Assembly: GCA_022446905.1 (NCBI GenBank) | Contig: JAKVBT010000005.1 | Location: forward strand, 180,459 to 244,458 | Reading direction: 5' to 3' | Length of the DNA: 64,000 bases | DNA from: Phycisphaerales bacterium | GTDB taxonomy: Bacteria > Planctomycetota > Phycisphaerae > Phycisphaerales > SM1A02 | Shown: positions 50,278 through 57,914 of the stretch, piece by piece | How the letters are laid out: each line of letters begins with the position of its first letter | How positions within the stretch are numbered: position 1 is the first letter of the stretch | Made by a program: the position numbers and the translations under genes | The notes under the pieces: model-generated | What the model was told of the DNA's origin: nothing | The model's database searches: none | The model's input: only the letters and a program-made list of their open reading frames with translations

Positions 50278-51201
50278 GTGTCGTACACCGTGGTCACAAT
50301 CGGCAATTTTGATGGCGTGCATCGAGGCCATAAAGCGCTTCTGGAGGCAGCTCGGGCGGCGGCTGGAGATGCGGGGCGAGTGATCGCAATCACCTTTGAT
50401 CCATTGCCTCGGCATGTGCTCTTGGACGCATCTCCAGGCCTGTTGGCGACGCTGCAGCGGCGGCAGAGTTTGCTCAAGCACTATGGCGCCGATGAAGTGC
50501 ATGTCGCGGCCATCGATCAGGACTGGCTGCGACAGGATGCTGAGACTTTTGTCAACCAGTTGGTCGCACGTTGGTCACCATCAGTCATTGTCGAAGGGCC
50601 GGACTTTCGCTTTGGACGAGATCGAGCAGGGGATATTGAATTGCTTGTGTCCTTGGGCCGAAATCATGGCTTTGAGGTGCAGGTGATTGAGCCGGTGCAG
50701 GCGCCGCTAACCACTCAAGTCCCGGTGCCTGTGCGCTCCTCGCAGATCCGGTGGTTGTTGGAACATGGACGGGTCAGTGACGCCGCGTGTCTGCTTGGTC
50801 GGCCGTGGCGGTTGGAAGGGTCGGTCGTGTCGGGTGATCAACGTGGGCGAATGCTTGCGTGCCCGACGGCCAATCTCGATCATGGCGATCTACTGCTGCC
50901 TGCAGATGGAGTCTATGCCGGACTGGCCAGGTGTCCCGGCGGGATCTTTCCAGCCGCGATCAGTGTTAGCGACAAACCCACCTTTGAGCGCACCCCACGT
51001 CTGGCTGAAGCGCATCTCATTGGCTGGGCAGGCCCACTGGATGTGTATGGATGGCATTTGGAGATTGACCTGCTGTACTGGGTGCGGGATCAGATCCGAT
51101 TTGATGGTGTCGAGGGCCTGCAGGCGCAGATTGCGCGCGATATCGCGGAAGTCTCATCCCTTCTGTCAGGCGTAGCAGGAAGTACCCTTACCGAATCATG
51201 A
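50278..51201 (+). CDS. ribF: bifunctional riboflavin kinase / FMN adenylyltransferase
   Basis: Makes FMN then FAD from riboflavin. The N-terminal adenylyltransferase module shows 'VTIGNFDGVHRGHKALL' and 'AITFDPLPRHVL', with 'VPVRSSQIRWLLEHGRVSDA' later. The C-terminal kinase module shows 'RMLACPTANLDHGDLLLPADGVYAGL' and 'LEIDLLYWVRDQIRFDGVEGLQAQIARDI'. Its 307 residues are standard. It starts at a GTG at 50278. It is the first gene of a ten-gene plus-strand run, and its stop overlaps the next start by 4 bases. Confidence 0.95.
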   Translation: MSYTVVTIGNFDGVHRGHKALLEAARAAAGDAGRVIAITFDPLPRHVLLDASPGLLATLQRRQSLLKHYGADEVHVAAIDQDWLRQDAETFVNQLVARWSPSVIVEGPDFRFGRDRAGDIELLVSLGRNHGFEVQVIEPVQAPLTTQVPVPVRSSQIRWLLEHGRVSDAACLLGRPWRLEGSVVSGDQRGRMLACPTANLDHGDLLLPADGVYAGLARCPGGIFPAAISVSDKPTFERTPRLAEAHLIGWAGPLDVYGWHLEIDLLYWVRDQIRFDGVEGLQAQIARDIAEVSSLLSGVAGSTLTES

Positions 51202-52208
51202 CTTATCAGCGGACCGCAACTTTGGACCAACTGGCAGCTCGCATCAAGGCCGCTGACCGTGTCGTCTGTACGGCGCACGCTAAGCCAGATGGGGATGCTG
51301 CGGGTTCCGTCGTCGCCCTGACACGCGCATTGGCAAGCACCCATCAGGTACAAGCGTGGTTGGCCGGGCCAGTGCCTCCACCAATGCATGCCATCATTGG
51401 TGATACGCCATGGATTTCAATCCGAGAGTCTTCGGATATTCCCACCCAAGAGCCAGACTTGATCATCGTGCTTGATACCGGGGCCCGTTCCCAGTTGTAT
51501 CCGATGGTTGAGTGGCTTGATGCGCGGCGTGATCGTGTCATCGGCATTGACCATCACGCCAGTGGAGATGATGTCGCGCCCGAACGCTTCATCGATGCGT
51601 CAGCAGCCTCATGCACCATGTTGGTGATGGAGTTGATTGACTGTCTTGGCATCACATTGGGGCAGGACATGGCAACCCCGCTTTTTGCCGGACTGGCCAC
51701 CGACACTGGCTGGTTCCGTCAGGCCAATGCCGATGCCCGGGCGTTTGCGGCCGCAGCTCGACTATTGGCATGCGATGTCGATAAAGACGGGCTCTATCGG
51801 GCCATTGAAGAGACTGCTCGTCCACAGCGCTTGTCCCTGCAAGCCCGTGCGTTGCAGTCCATCCAATGGCGACAGGATGGGCAAGTAGCGGTCATGCGTT
51901 TGACACAGCAGGATTTTGAAGACACCGAAGGTCGACGCAGCGAGGTCACCGGTTTGGTTAATGCGCCCTTGGTTGTTGCCGGTGGGGAAATGGCAGCGCT
52001 GTTGCTGGAAGAGTCTTCTGGCGCTATCAAGGTCAGTATGCGGTCCAAACCACCAAAGCATGCCGGTGGCGACTTCTTTAATGTCAGTCAGATTGCACGT
52101 GAACTTGGTGGTGGCGGACATGTACACGCAGCCGGGGCTGAAGTGCAGGGCGGTATGGATGAAGTGTCGGATCAGCTTGACGCGGCAATTGAACGCTGCC
52201 GACCATGA
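51198..52208 (+). CDS. DHH-family phosphoesterase (NrnA-like oligoribonuclease / pAp phosphatase)
   Basis: A 336-residue DHH/DHHA1 protein. Motifs: 'CTAHAKPDGDAAGSVVAL' (motif I), 'IIVLDTGARSQL' (II), 'IGIDHHASGD' (III, the DHH), 'GLATDTGWFRQA' (IV), and the DHHA1 'GGGGHVHAAGAEVQG' near the C-terminus. NrnA-type enzymes degrade nanoRNA and dephosphorylate pAp; a cyclic-di-AMP-derived dinucleotide phosphodiesterase role is also possible. It overlaps ribF and the following gene by 4 bases each. ribF next to nrnA is a common pairing with truB/rbfA in other bacteria, but those genes are absent here. Confidence 0.9.
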   Translation: MTYQRTATLDQLAARIKAADRVVCTAHAKPDGDAAGSVVALTRALASTHQVQAWLAGPVPPPMHAIIGDTPWISIRESSDIPTQEPDLIIVLDTGARSQLYPMVEWLDARRDRVIGIDHHASGDDVAPERFIDASAASCTMLVMELIDCLGITLGQDMATPLFAGLATDTGWFRQANADARAFAAAARLLACDVDKDGLYRAIEETARPQRLSLQARALQSIQWRQDGQVAVMRLTQQDFEDTEGRRSEVTGLVNAPLVVAGGEMAALLLEESSGAIKVSMRSKPPKHAGGDFFNVSQIARELGGGGHVHAAGAEVQGGMDEVSDQLDAAIERCRP

Positions 52209-52771
52209 GTGTACGGGCCAAGTTGTTGGTGGCGGCCATCACTGCTGGCCTCTTGGCCGCGGTATCCGTGCTTGTGGGCGCGGTGATGGTGGTCCAAGCC
52301 TTTGACCTGATGTCAATCGTGGTTAAGGGGTCTACGACATTTACAGTAGAGACGACCGGTCAATGGTTGGTTGCCTCCGAAACCAAGGCGCCCATTGATG
52401 GAGTCGAGCACTCCAGTAGTTCAGTCACCAGGGATCAAGTCCTACTCCATGACCCACTTGGTCAAGAGCATGCACTGAACGTCACCCAGCAGCAGGCTTC
52501 GTACCAAATGCCCGGGCGTCAGGGCGAGGTGATCGGGAGCTTCTCCGCGGAGATGCCAGGTCAATGGCAGGTGGAAGTGCCCTCCGAGACTGCACCAGTG
52601 CTTTTGGCCTTTGGTGCGGATCCAATTGATCGAATGACCTGGTGGCTCCTTGGCAGTGGGGCTGTGGCCATTGGTCTGCTGGGGATCGCCGCTGGCTGCG
52701 GTTGGGTGGCATGGCGCCGACCAACAGGCGTACACTCATTACATGAATCGTCGCGCCCATCGGCTCGCTGA
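52205..52771 (+). CDS. two-transmembrane protein of unknown function
   Basis: A 188-residue protein with one N-terminal helix ('LLVAAITAGLLAAVSVLVGAVMVVQAF', about 6-33) and one C-terminal helix ('MTWWLLGSGAVAIGLLGIAAGCGWVAW', about 142-170), enclosing a beta-rich periplasmic domain ('MPGQWQVEVPSETAPVLLAFG'). The topology resembles small tethered domains in VWA/MoxR operons. It overlaps the DHH gene by 4 bases and the next gene by 29 bases. No family is recognised; membrane location is the only firm statement. Confidence 0.75.
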   Translation: MSVRAKLLVAAITAGLLAAVSVLVGAVMVVQAFDLMSIVVKGSTTFTVETTGQWLVASETKAPIDGVEHSSSSVTRDQVLLHDPLGQEHALNVTQQQASYQMPGRQGEVIGSFSAEMPGQWQVEVPSETAPVLLAFGADPIDRMTWWLLGSGAVAIGLLGIAAGCGWVAWRRPTGVHSLHESSRPSAR

Positions 52772-54431
52772 GCGAACGGCTCGCCGCCTGCAATGGAAAC
52801 GCACCATCAGCCATGTGCGTGGTCCGCTGTTGGTGCTGGGTGTGGTCATGCTGCTGCTGGCGATCTGGGATCGCTGGCCCGGTGGCCCCCGTGTTGATTG
52901 GTTGTTGGTCGGTTGCATCGAAGCGGTGGCGGCAGCCATGTGGATGGTCTGGTCACTCTTGCAGTCGCGTGCCACGCTCTTGGATGGGGCCATCGTTCTC
53001 GATGAAGCACTGGACACCGGTGAGGCGCTCTCAACCTCGCTATTGATTCCACCGGATGATGATGATGTCGTGTCTGCTGAGGTGCATGCAGCCGCCGACC
53101 GCCGAGCCGAGTCCATTGATTTGCGACGTGGGCCAGCAGCGGCGGTTGATGTGGCTGCCCCTGAAGGTTGGTGGTGGGGACTGTTGCTGCTTGTGCCAGC
53201 GGTGGCGCTGCTCTTCTTTGAACCATTGCCGGGGCGCGGTTCTTTGGTAGTGGAAGATCTTGATCTCACTATGGCGCGAGCGGAGGCCGAAGAAACAGCG
53301 GCGATGTTGCAGGCCCAACTTGAGCAATCGCCTGAACTCGTTGAAGACATGTCTTTGGATATGGATTGGCAACTTGCCCAGCGCAGTGATGATCCGGCGG
53401 AGATTCGCCGTGAGTCATTGCGGCAAATGACCGAGTTGTCGCGGCGTTTGAACGCATTTCAAGATAGCGCAGCTGCCCGTCGTACTGAAGCTGTGCGTCA
53501 GCGCCTGAAGCGAGCTGCCCCCGGTGAAGGCGAGGGTTTTGCTGGTGAGATCCGTCGGGCAATGGCCAGTGGTGATATGGAAGCAATGGCAGAGGCGATT
53601 GGCCAAGCGCGTCAAGTCGGGACACAGGAAGATGTCGAAGGTCTTGCTTCCTTGGCATCGGATGTGCGCGACTCTGCTAAGGACAACACTGAACTCACAG
53701 ATGCCTTAAGTGGTTCTGGGCTTGATCCGGCGCTCAGCGATTTGCCAGAGGTGCTTGCAGAAGCCATTGATGAGTCTGAACATCTTTCGATGCAACAGAA
53801 GGAGGATCTGCAACAACTGTCAGACACGCAGCAGCAGGCAGAGCAGACGATGGAAGAGCTTGCGGATGAACTTGATTCAGTGGCCGGTCAGTGCAGTGGT
53901 TCTCAGGGCGAATCAGAGGCATCTTCGAAGGCCTCCACATCGAGCCAGTCTTCGCAGAAGCAGGATGCAGCATCTTGTCCATCTGAGCAACTTGCGAGAA
54001 AGCAAATTGCGCAGCGTCAGGCAGCGCAGTGCCAGCGAGTCTGTCAGGGTGGATCGGATCCAGGCGCTCCAGTGGCGGGGCCTCAGGCCCGTGGGCCCGG
54101 GCCAGGAGGGAAACAAGCAGCGAGCCAAGAAGATCCCAATGTTGACTTTGAACAGATACGAGTGCGTCAAGGGGTTGATGAGCAGGCCAGCGTGGTGCAG
54201 TCCACAGAGGCGCGTGGTGTCATCGTCCGCGGTGATGCGACTGCTACACCCGGCCAAGCAGTACAGCAGGCCCGTCGACGCCTGGCCGAGGGTATTGATG
54301 TCAAATCAGTGCCTCGTCGCTATCGCGAAGCTGTTGCGGCCTGGTTTACAGCCATTGCACCGGAGGGCCAGCCTTTGCAGGAGCCAGATGACGGGACTGA
54401 CACATCAGCGGAGAAGGTGAGTTCACCGTGA
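52743..54431 (+). CDS. membrane-anchored coiled-coil protein, DUF4175-like position in a MoxR/VWA operon
   Basis: A 562-residue protein. Three membrane helices near residues 25-45, 50-70 and 145-165 ('GPLLVLGVVMLLLAIWDRW', 'WWWGLLLLVPAVALLFF') precede a long helical region (about 180-400). Then comes a Gln/Ser-rich low-complexity segment with five Cys ('QCSGSQGE', 'ASCPSE', 'QCQRVCQGG'), and a C-terminal 'SVPRRYREAVAAWFTAIAP' motif like that ending other operon proteins of this type. The track start at 52650 lies inside the upstream gene; the ATG at 52743 is preferred. A DUF4175-like family is my guess from gene order, not confirmed by sequence. Confidence 0.65.
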   Translation: MNRRAHRLAERTARRLQWKRTISHVRGPLLVLGVVMLLLAIWDRWPGGPRVDWLLVGCIEAVAAAMWMVWSLLQSRATLLDGAIVLDEALDTGEALSTSLLIPPDDDDVVSAEVHAAADRRAESIDLRRGPAAAVDVAAPEGWWWGLLLLVPAVALLFFEPLPGRGSLVVEDLDLTMARAEAEETAAMLQAQLEQSPELVEDMSLDMDWQLAQRSDDPAEIRRESLRQMTELSRRLNAFQDSAAARRTEAVRQRLKRAAPGEGEGFAGEIRRAMASGDMEAMAEAIGQARQVGTQEDVEGLASLASDVRDSAKDNTELTDALSGSGLDPALSDLPEVLAEAIDESEHLSMQQKEDLQQLSDTQQQAEQTMEELADELDSVAGQCSGSQGESEASSKASTSSQSSQKQDAASCPSEQLARKQIAQRQAAQCQRVCQGGSDPGAPVAGPQARGPGPGGKQAASQEDPNVDFEQIRVRQGVDEQASVVQSTEARGVIVRGDATATPGQAVQQARRRLAEGIDVKSVPRRYREAVAAWFTAIAPEGQPLQEPDDGTDTSAEKVSSP

Positions 54432-55483
54432 AGCTTGGATCTTGGTGTCGTCCCATGCTTGGATTGTCTTTGCTGTCCATACTTGTGCAGGGCTGTCAGC
54501 CATCTCCGCCTCAAGTCGTGGTCTACGTCTCCACAGATGAGCAGATCGCCCGTCCGATACTGGCTGCATTTGAGGAGCAGACTGGCATTGATGTGCTCAT
54601 GGTTGGAGACACCGAAGTGCGTAAGACCACCGGTCTGCTCGACCGCATTCGACGCGAGCGTTCAGCACCAGTGGCAGATGTGCTCTGGTCTTCAGAGGCT
54701 ATCGGGACCGCGGCGCTTGCCCGTGAGGGATTGTTGGCGCCACACCACTCCAGCATGACACACGGCTGGCCTGAAGCTTGGCGAAATGCAGATCATCTCT
54801 GGCATGCATTTTCTCCGCGGCCCCGTGTGTTGGTCTATGACCCAATGGTGTTGTCCGCTGGAGATGTTCCGGAGACTTGGACTGCGCTGGCTGATCCAAA
54901 GTGGCGTGGCAAGATCGTTCTGGCTGATCCCCGATATGGGACCACAGGGGGCCACTTGGCAGCAATGCGATGGTGGATGTCCGGCACGCCAGGACGTTGG
55001 GATCAGTGGCTCGATGCCATGCAGGCACAGGCTATGCCCATGCTCCCAGGGGGCAATGCGGCTGTGGTGGATGTTGTTCGACGTGGGCAAGCCGTCCTTG
55101 GCATGACCGATGCCGATGATGTCCATGCCGCCAATGCCGCCGGCGCAAACTTAGCGATGGTTATTCCCCGCCACAGTGAACAAGTTGGAGCGGGGGCCAT
55201 GCTCATGCCCAACACGGTGGCGATTGTGCAAGGGGCGCGGCATCCGCGTGAAGCCGCTGCACTGGCGGACTTTCTGCTTGGCGATGAAACGGCGCGACTA
55301 CTGGCGGTTTCTCATTCACGCAACGTGCCGATTTCGCCAGCAGTGGCGGATTCCTTTCCAGAATTACACGTCGATGATCCCTTGGTTCTGGACATTGATC
55401 AGATTGAACATCACTGGGCACCTGCTGTCAGTGAAGTTGTCACGCGCTGGGGCCCGCAAGCATCATCGGTGGGGAGCCCATGA
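54428..55483 (+). CDS. lipoprotein solute-binding protein of the iron/thiamine type (family 1-like)
   Basis: A 351-residue lipoprotein with signal 'GLSLLSILVQGCQP' (Cys lipobox) starting at GTG 54428, overlapping the upstream stop. The body resembles AfuA/FbpA-type binding proteins: 'VVVYVSTDEQIARPILAAFEEQTGI', 'ADVLWSSEAIGTAALAREGLL', 'LADPRYGTTGGHLAAMRWW', 'AVLGMTDADDVHAAN', 'AGAMLMPNTVAIVQGARHPREAAALADFLLGDE'. The paired Tyr that bind ferric iron in FbpA are not evident, so the ligand may differ (iron, thiamine or phosphonate-type are all possible). It overlaps the permease by 4 bases. No ATP-binding subunit is nearby. Confidence 0.82.
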   Translation: MKLGSWCRPMLGLSLLSILVQGCQPSPPQVVVYVSTDEQIARPILAAFEEQTGIDVLMVGDTEVRKTTGLLDRIRRERSAPVADVLWSSEAIGTAALAREGLLAPHHSSMTHGWPEAWRNADHLWHAFSPRPRVLVYDPMVLSAGDVPETWTALADPKWRGKIVLADPRYGTTGGHLAAMRWWMSGTPGRWDQWLDAMQAQAMPMLPGGNAAVVDVVRRGQAVLGMTDADDVHAANAAGANLAMVIPRHSEQVGAGAMLMPNTVAIVQGARHPREAAALADFLLGDETARLLAVSHSRNVPISPAVADSFPELHVDDPLVLDIDQIEHHWAPAVSEVVTRWGPQASSVGSP

Positions 55484-57903
55484 GAAAGTGGGTGCTGGCG
55501 CTTGCATGGGCGCTGATCATTGGTGTTCCTATGGTTGCCGCTGTCGTGCGACCGTGGCCCGCGGCGATGGAAAAAACTTCATCATCGAGTGTGGCATTGC
55601 ACTCGGTGCGTGATGTGGCGTTGACAACAAGCGCTTGGGCTATCGCCATGGCAGTGTTGTCGATCATGCTGGCCTTGCCCGTGGCGCGCGTACTATCAGC
55701 ATCTCAGGTACGACTGCGTGCAGTCGCTGCGCCGCTGATCATCATGGGCGCGGTCATGCCACCATGGGCACTCTATTACGCATGGTGGTCATCCTTGGAG
55801 CCGGGCACATGGCTCTTTGATGTGGCCGCTAGCGGAGGGCATGTGTCACTGCTTCGTCAGGTGTTACTCAGTTTGGCCTTATTAGGAACAACCTGGTCCA
55901 TTGCATGTTGCCTTCTTATTCCGGCAAGCATGCGTTGGTCGAACCTGCGCGATCAAGCCATGCGCCTCGATGGAGCATCGTGGTGGCATCGACAATGGGC
56001 GCGAGTGCGTGTTGAGCGGTCTGGACTTGTACTAAGCGCAATCGTAGTTGCCGCTTTGACAATGTCGTGGACGACTGCCTTCGACCTTGCTGGCATCATG
56101 ACGTTGGCCAATGAACTTCGGGCCCGCATGTCTGTGGGTGGATCAATTGCGTCCTTGATGTGGTTGGTCTGGCCACAGGTGGTTCTCGCCCTCGCAGTGG
56201 CCACTGGACTCTGGCTGTGGATCCGCCAAGCAGGTGTTTCCGCTGGAGATATGGCAAGCACGAGTTGGGCATCGAAACTACTGGGTCTGTTGCTCTGGAT
56301 GTTGATGGTGGGGCTGCCCTCTCTGCTCTTATTACTGCTTGCTGGGACTGGCGGTGAAGCGGCGGTGTGGCAGGATGTTGGAATCGGGCTGATGCACGCC
56401 ATCATGCGCGGGTTGGTCATCGCTGCGCTCGTGATGGTGATCACCTTGATTGCCAGTCGTCAGGCAGGCATTTGGATTGCCATGATGGAAGTGACTTGGG
56501 TGGCTGCAGCGCTGCTTCCAGCGCCAGTTGTTGCAGCTGGTATTGGCCACGCATGGTCGGGATCGGCAATGGTGTCTACCGCCGGGGCCTGGTTGGCAGC
56601 CATGGCCGTGCGAGCTGGAGCCGTGGGCATCATCATCGGACGCTGGCGAATGTCCATGCTGGAGTCGGCCACCGATCAACTGCGACAACTCGATGGAACT
56701 CCATGGTGGCGACCTGGCCCTGGCGGGGCTGCAGCTGCAGTGGCTGGCGGGTGTGTAGCGATGATGATGTCCATTGGTGATATCGAACTGGCCGCATCCC
56801 TGGCCCCACCAATGGACCGTCCGCCCTTGGCGGTCACACTGCTCAATGCCATTCACTATCAACGCGCAGAAACCGTGGTGGCCGCGCTGGCATTGCTCCC
56901 ACTGTGCGGCATCGCGGCAGCGGTGTTGTTGACTTCCGTTGGGCGTTCAGGAATGCGTATCGCACGAGTCGCCTGTCTGCTGGGCACGGCATGTCTGGGC
57001 GTGTCCATGATTGGATGTGATGACACTCCACGAAGTGATGCGCGACTGCTGCCTACTGATGTTGAAATCGGCATGCCTGGCCGCACGCCAGGCCGATTTG
57101 ACACGCCGCGTGGCCTTGATGTGCACGCTGGCGAGTTGTATGTCGTGGATCGCTCCTCGCGGGTGCAACGCTTGGCCGCCGATGGCAGTGTCGTGTGCTG
57201 GTGGCCAATGCCGAAGATCGACAATGGTCGGCCGGTGGGATTGACCGTACTGGGTGATGGCCGTGTGGCGGTGGCGGATACCCACGAATATCGGGTGCTG
57301 ATCTTTGATCCGTGTGGAACGTTGGTGCAACAGTTTGGACGTTACGGAACCGGTTCTGGTGAGTTTGTCTATCCCACAGATATTGCTGAGCACGCAAGCG
57401 GGGCGTTGTATGTGTCGGAATACGGTGGGCATGATCGCATCAGTGTGTTCGACCCTGATGGGACGTGGGTCAGATCAATTGGGCACCCGGGTGAAGTGGG
57501 GCAGGTGGGTGAACCAGCGCACTTTGTGCGGCCGCAGTCCATTGAGTGGTCACGCAGCAATGCCATCTTGTGGGTGGCTGACTCCGGCAATCACGTGGTG
57601 CAGGGAGTCGATCCGAATACTGGACTTACGAGGGTTCTGATTGGTGCGGGCATGCTCCGCTATCCATACGGACTTGAGGTGCTCGATGACGACACTTTGC
57701 TGGTGACCGAGTATGGGTCGCACCGATTGAGCCGATGGGCCCCGTCGGGCGAACTTCTTGGCGCATGGGGCGCGTGGGGTGACTCGCCAGGGCATACCCG
57801 TATGCCCTGGGCAGTTGCATGGGATGCGGGGAGCAACCGTGTCTACGTGCTGGATACTGGCAACGCACGCATTCTCGGGATGCCCTTGGGATCGCTGCGG
57901 TAG
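55480..57903 (+). CDS. ABC permease fused to a six-blade NHL propeller
   Basis: An 807-residue protein in one open frame. Residues about 1-490 are a double-module permease (FbpB type, roughly 12 helices) with EAA-like loops 'QAMRLDGASWWHRQ' and 'QLRQLDGTPWWRPG'. Residues 492-513 read 'MRIARVACLLGTACLGVSMIGCDD', which would be a perfect lipoprotein signal if translation restarted at its Met (56953). From about 520 to the end are six NHL blades ('LDVHAGELYVVDRSSRVQRL', 'LTVLGDGRVAVADTHEYRVLIF', 'YVSEYGGHDRISVF', 'LWVADSGNHVVQ', 'LLVTEYGSHRLSRW', 'VYVLDTGNARIL'), a complete propeller. As read, the signal becomes helix 13 and exports the propeller. Either a true fusion or a lost stop codon between two genes. 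Confidence 0.8.
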   Translation: MRKWVLALAWALIIGVPMVAAVVRPWPAAMEKTSSSSVALHSVRDVALTTSAWAIAMAVLSIMLALPVARVLSASQVRLRAVAAPLIIMGAVMPPWALYYAWWSSLEPGTWLFDVAASGGHVSLLRQVLLSLALLGTTWSIACCLLIPASMRWSNLRDQAMRLDGASWWHRQWARVRVERSGLVLSAIVVAALTMSWTTAFDLAGIMTLANELRARMSVGGSIASLMWLVWPQVVLALAVATGLWLWIRQAGVSAGDMASTSWASKLLGLLLWMLMVGLPSLLLLLLAGTGGEAAVWQDVGIGLMHAIMRGLVIAALVMVITLIASRQAGIWIAMMEVTWVAAALLPAPVVAAGIGHAWSGSAMVSTAGAWLAAMAVRAGAVGIIIGRWRMSMLESATDQLRQLDGTPWWRPGPGGAAAAVAGGCVAMMMSIGDIELAASLAPPMDRPPLAVTLLNAIHYQRAETVVAALALLPLCGIAAAVLLTSVGRSGMRIARVACLLGTACLGVSMIGCDDTPRSDARLLPTDVEIGMPGRTPGRFDTPRGLDVHAGELYVVDRSSRVQRLAADGSVVCWWPMPKIDNGRPVGLTVLGDGRVAVADTHEYRVLIFDPCGTLVQQFGRYGTGSGEFVYPTDIAEHASGALYVSEYGGHDRISVFDPDGTWVRSIGHPGEVGQVGEPAHFVRPQSIEWSRSNAILWVADSGNHVVQGVDPNTGLTRVLIGAGMLRYPYGLEVLDDDTLLVTEYGSHRLSRWAPSGELLGAWGAWGDSPGHTRMPWAVAWDAGSNRVYVLDTGNARILGMPLGSLR

Positions 57904-57914
57904 CATCGACCGTG

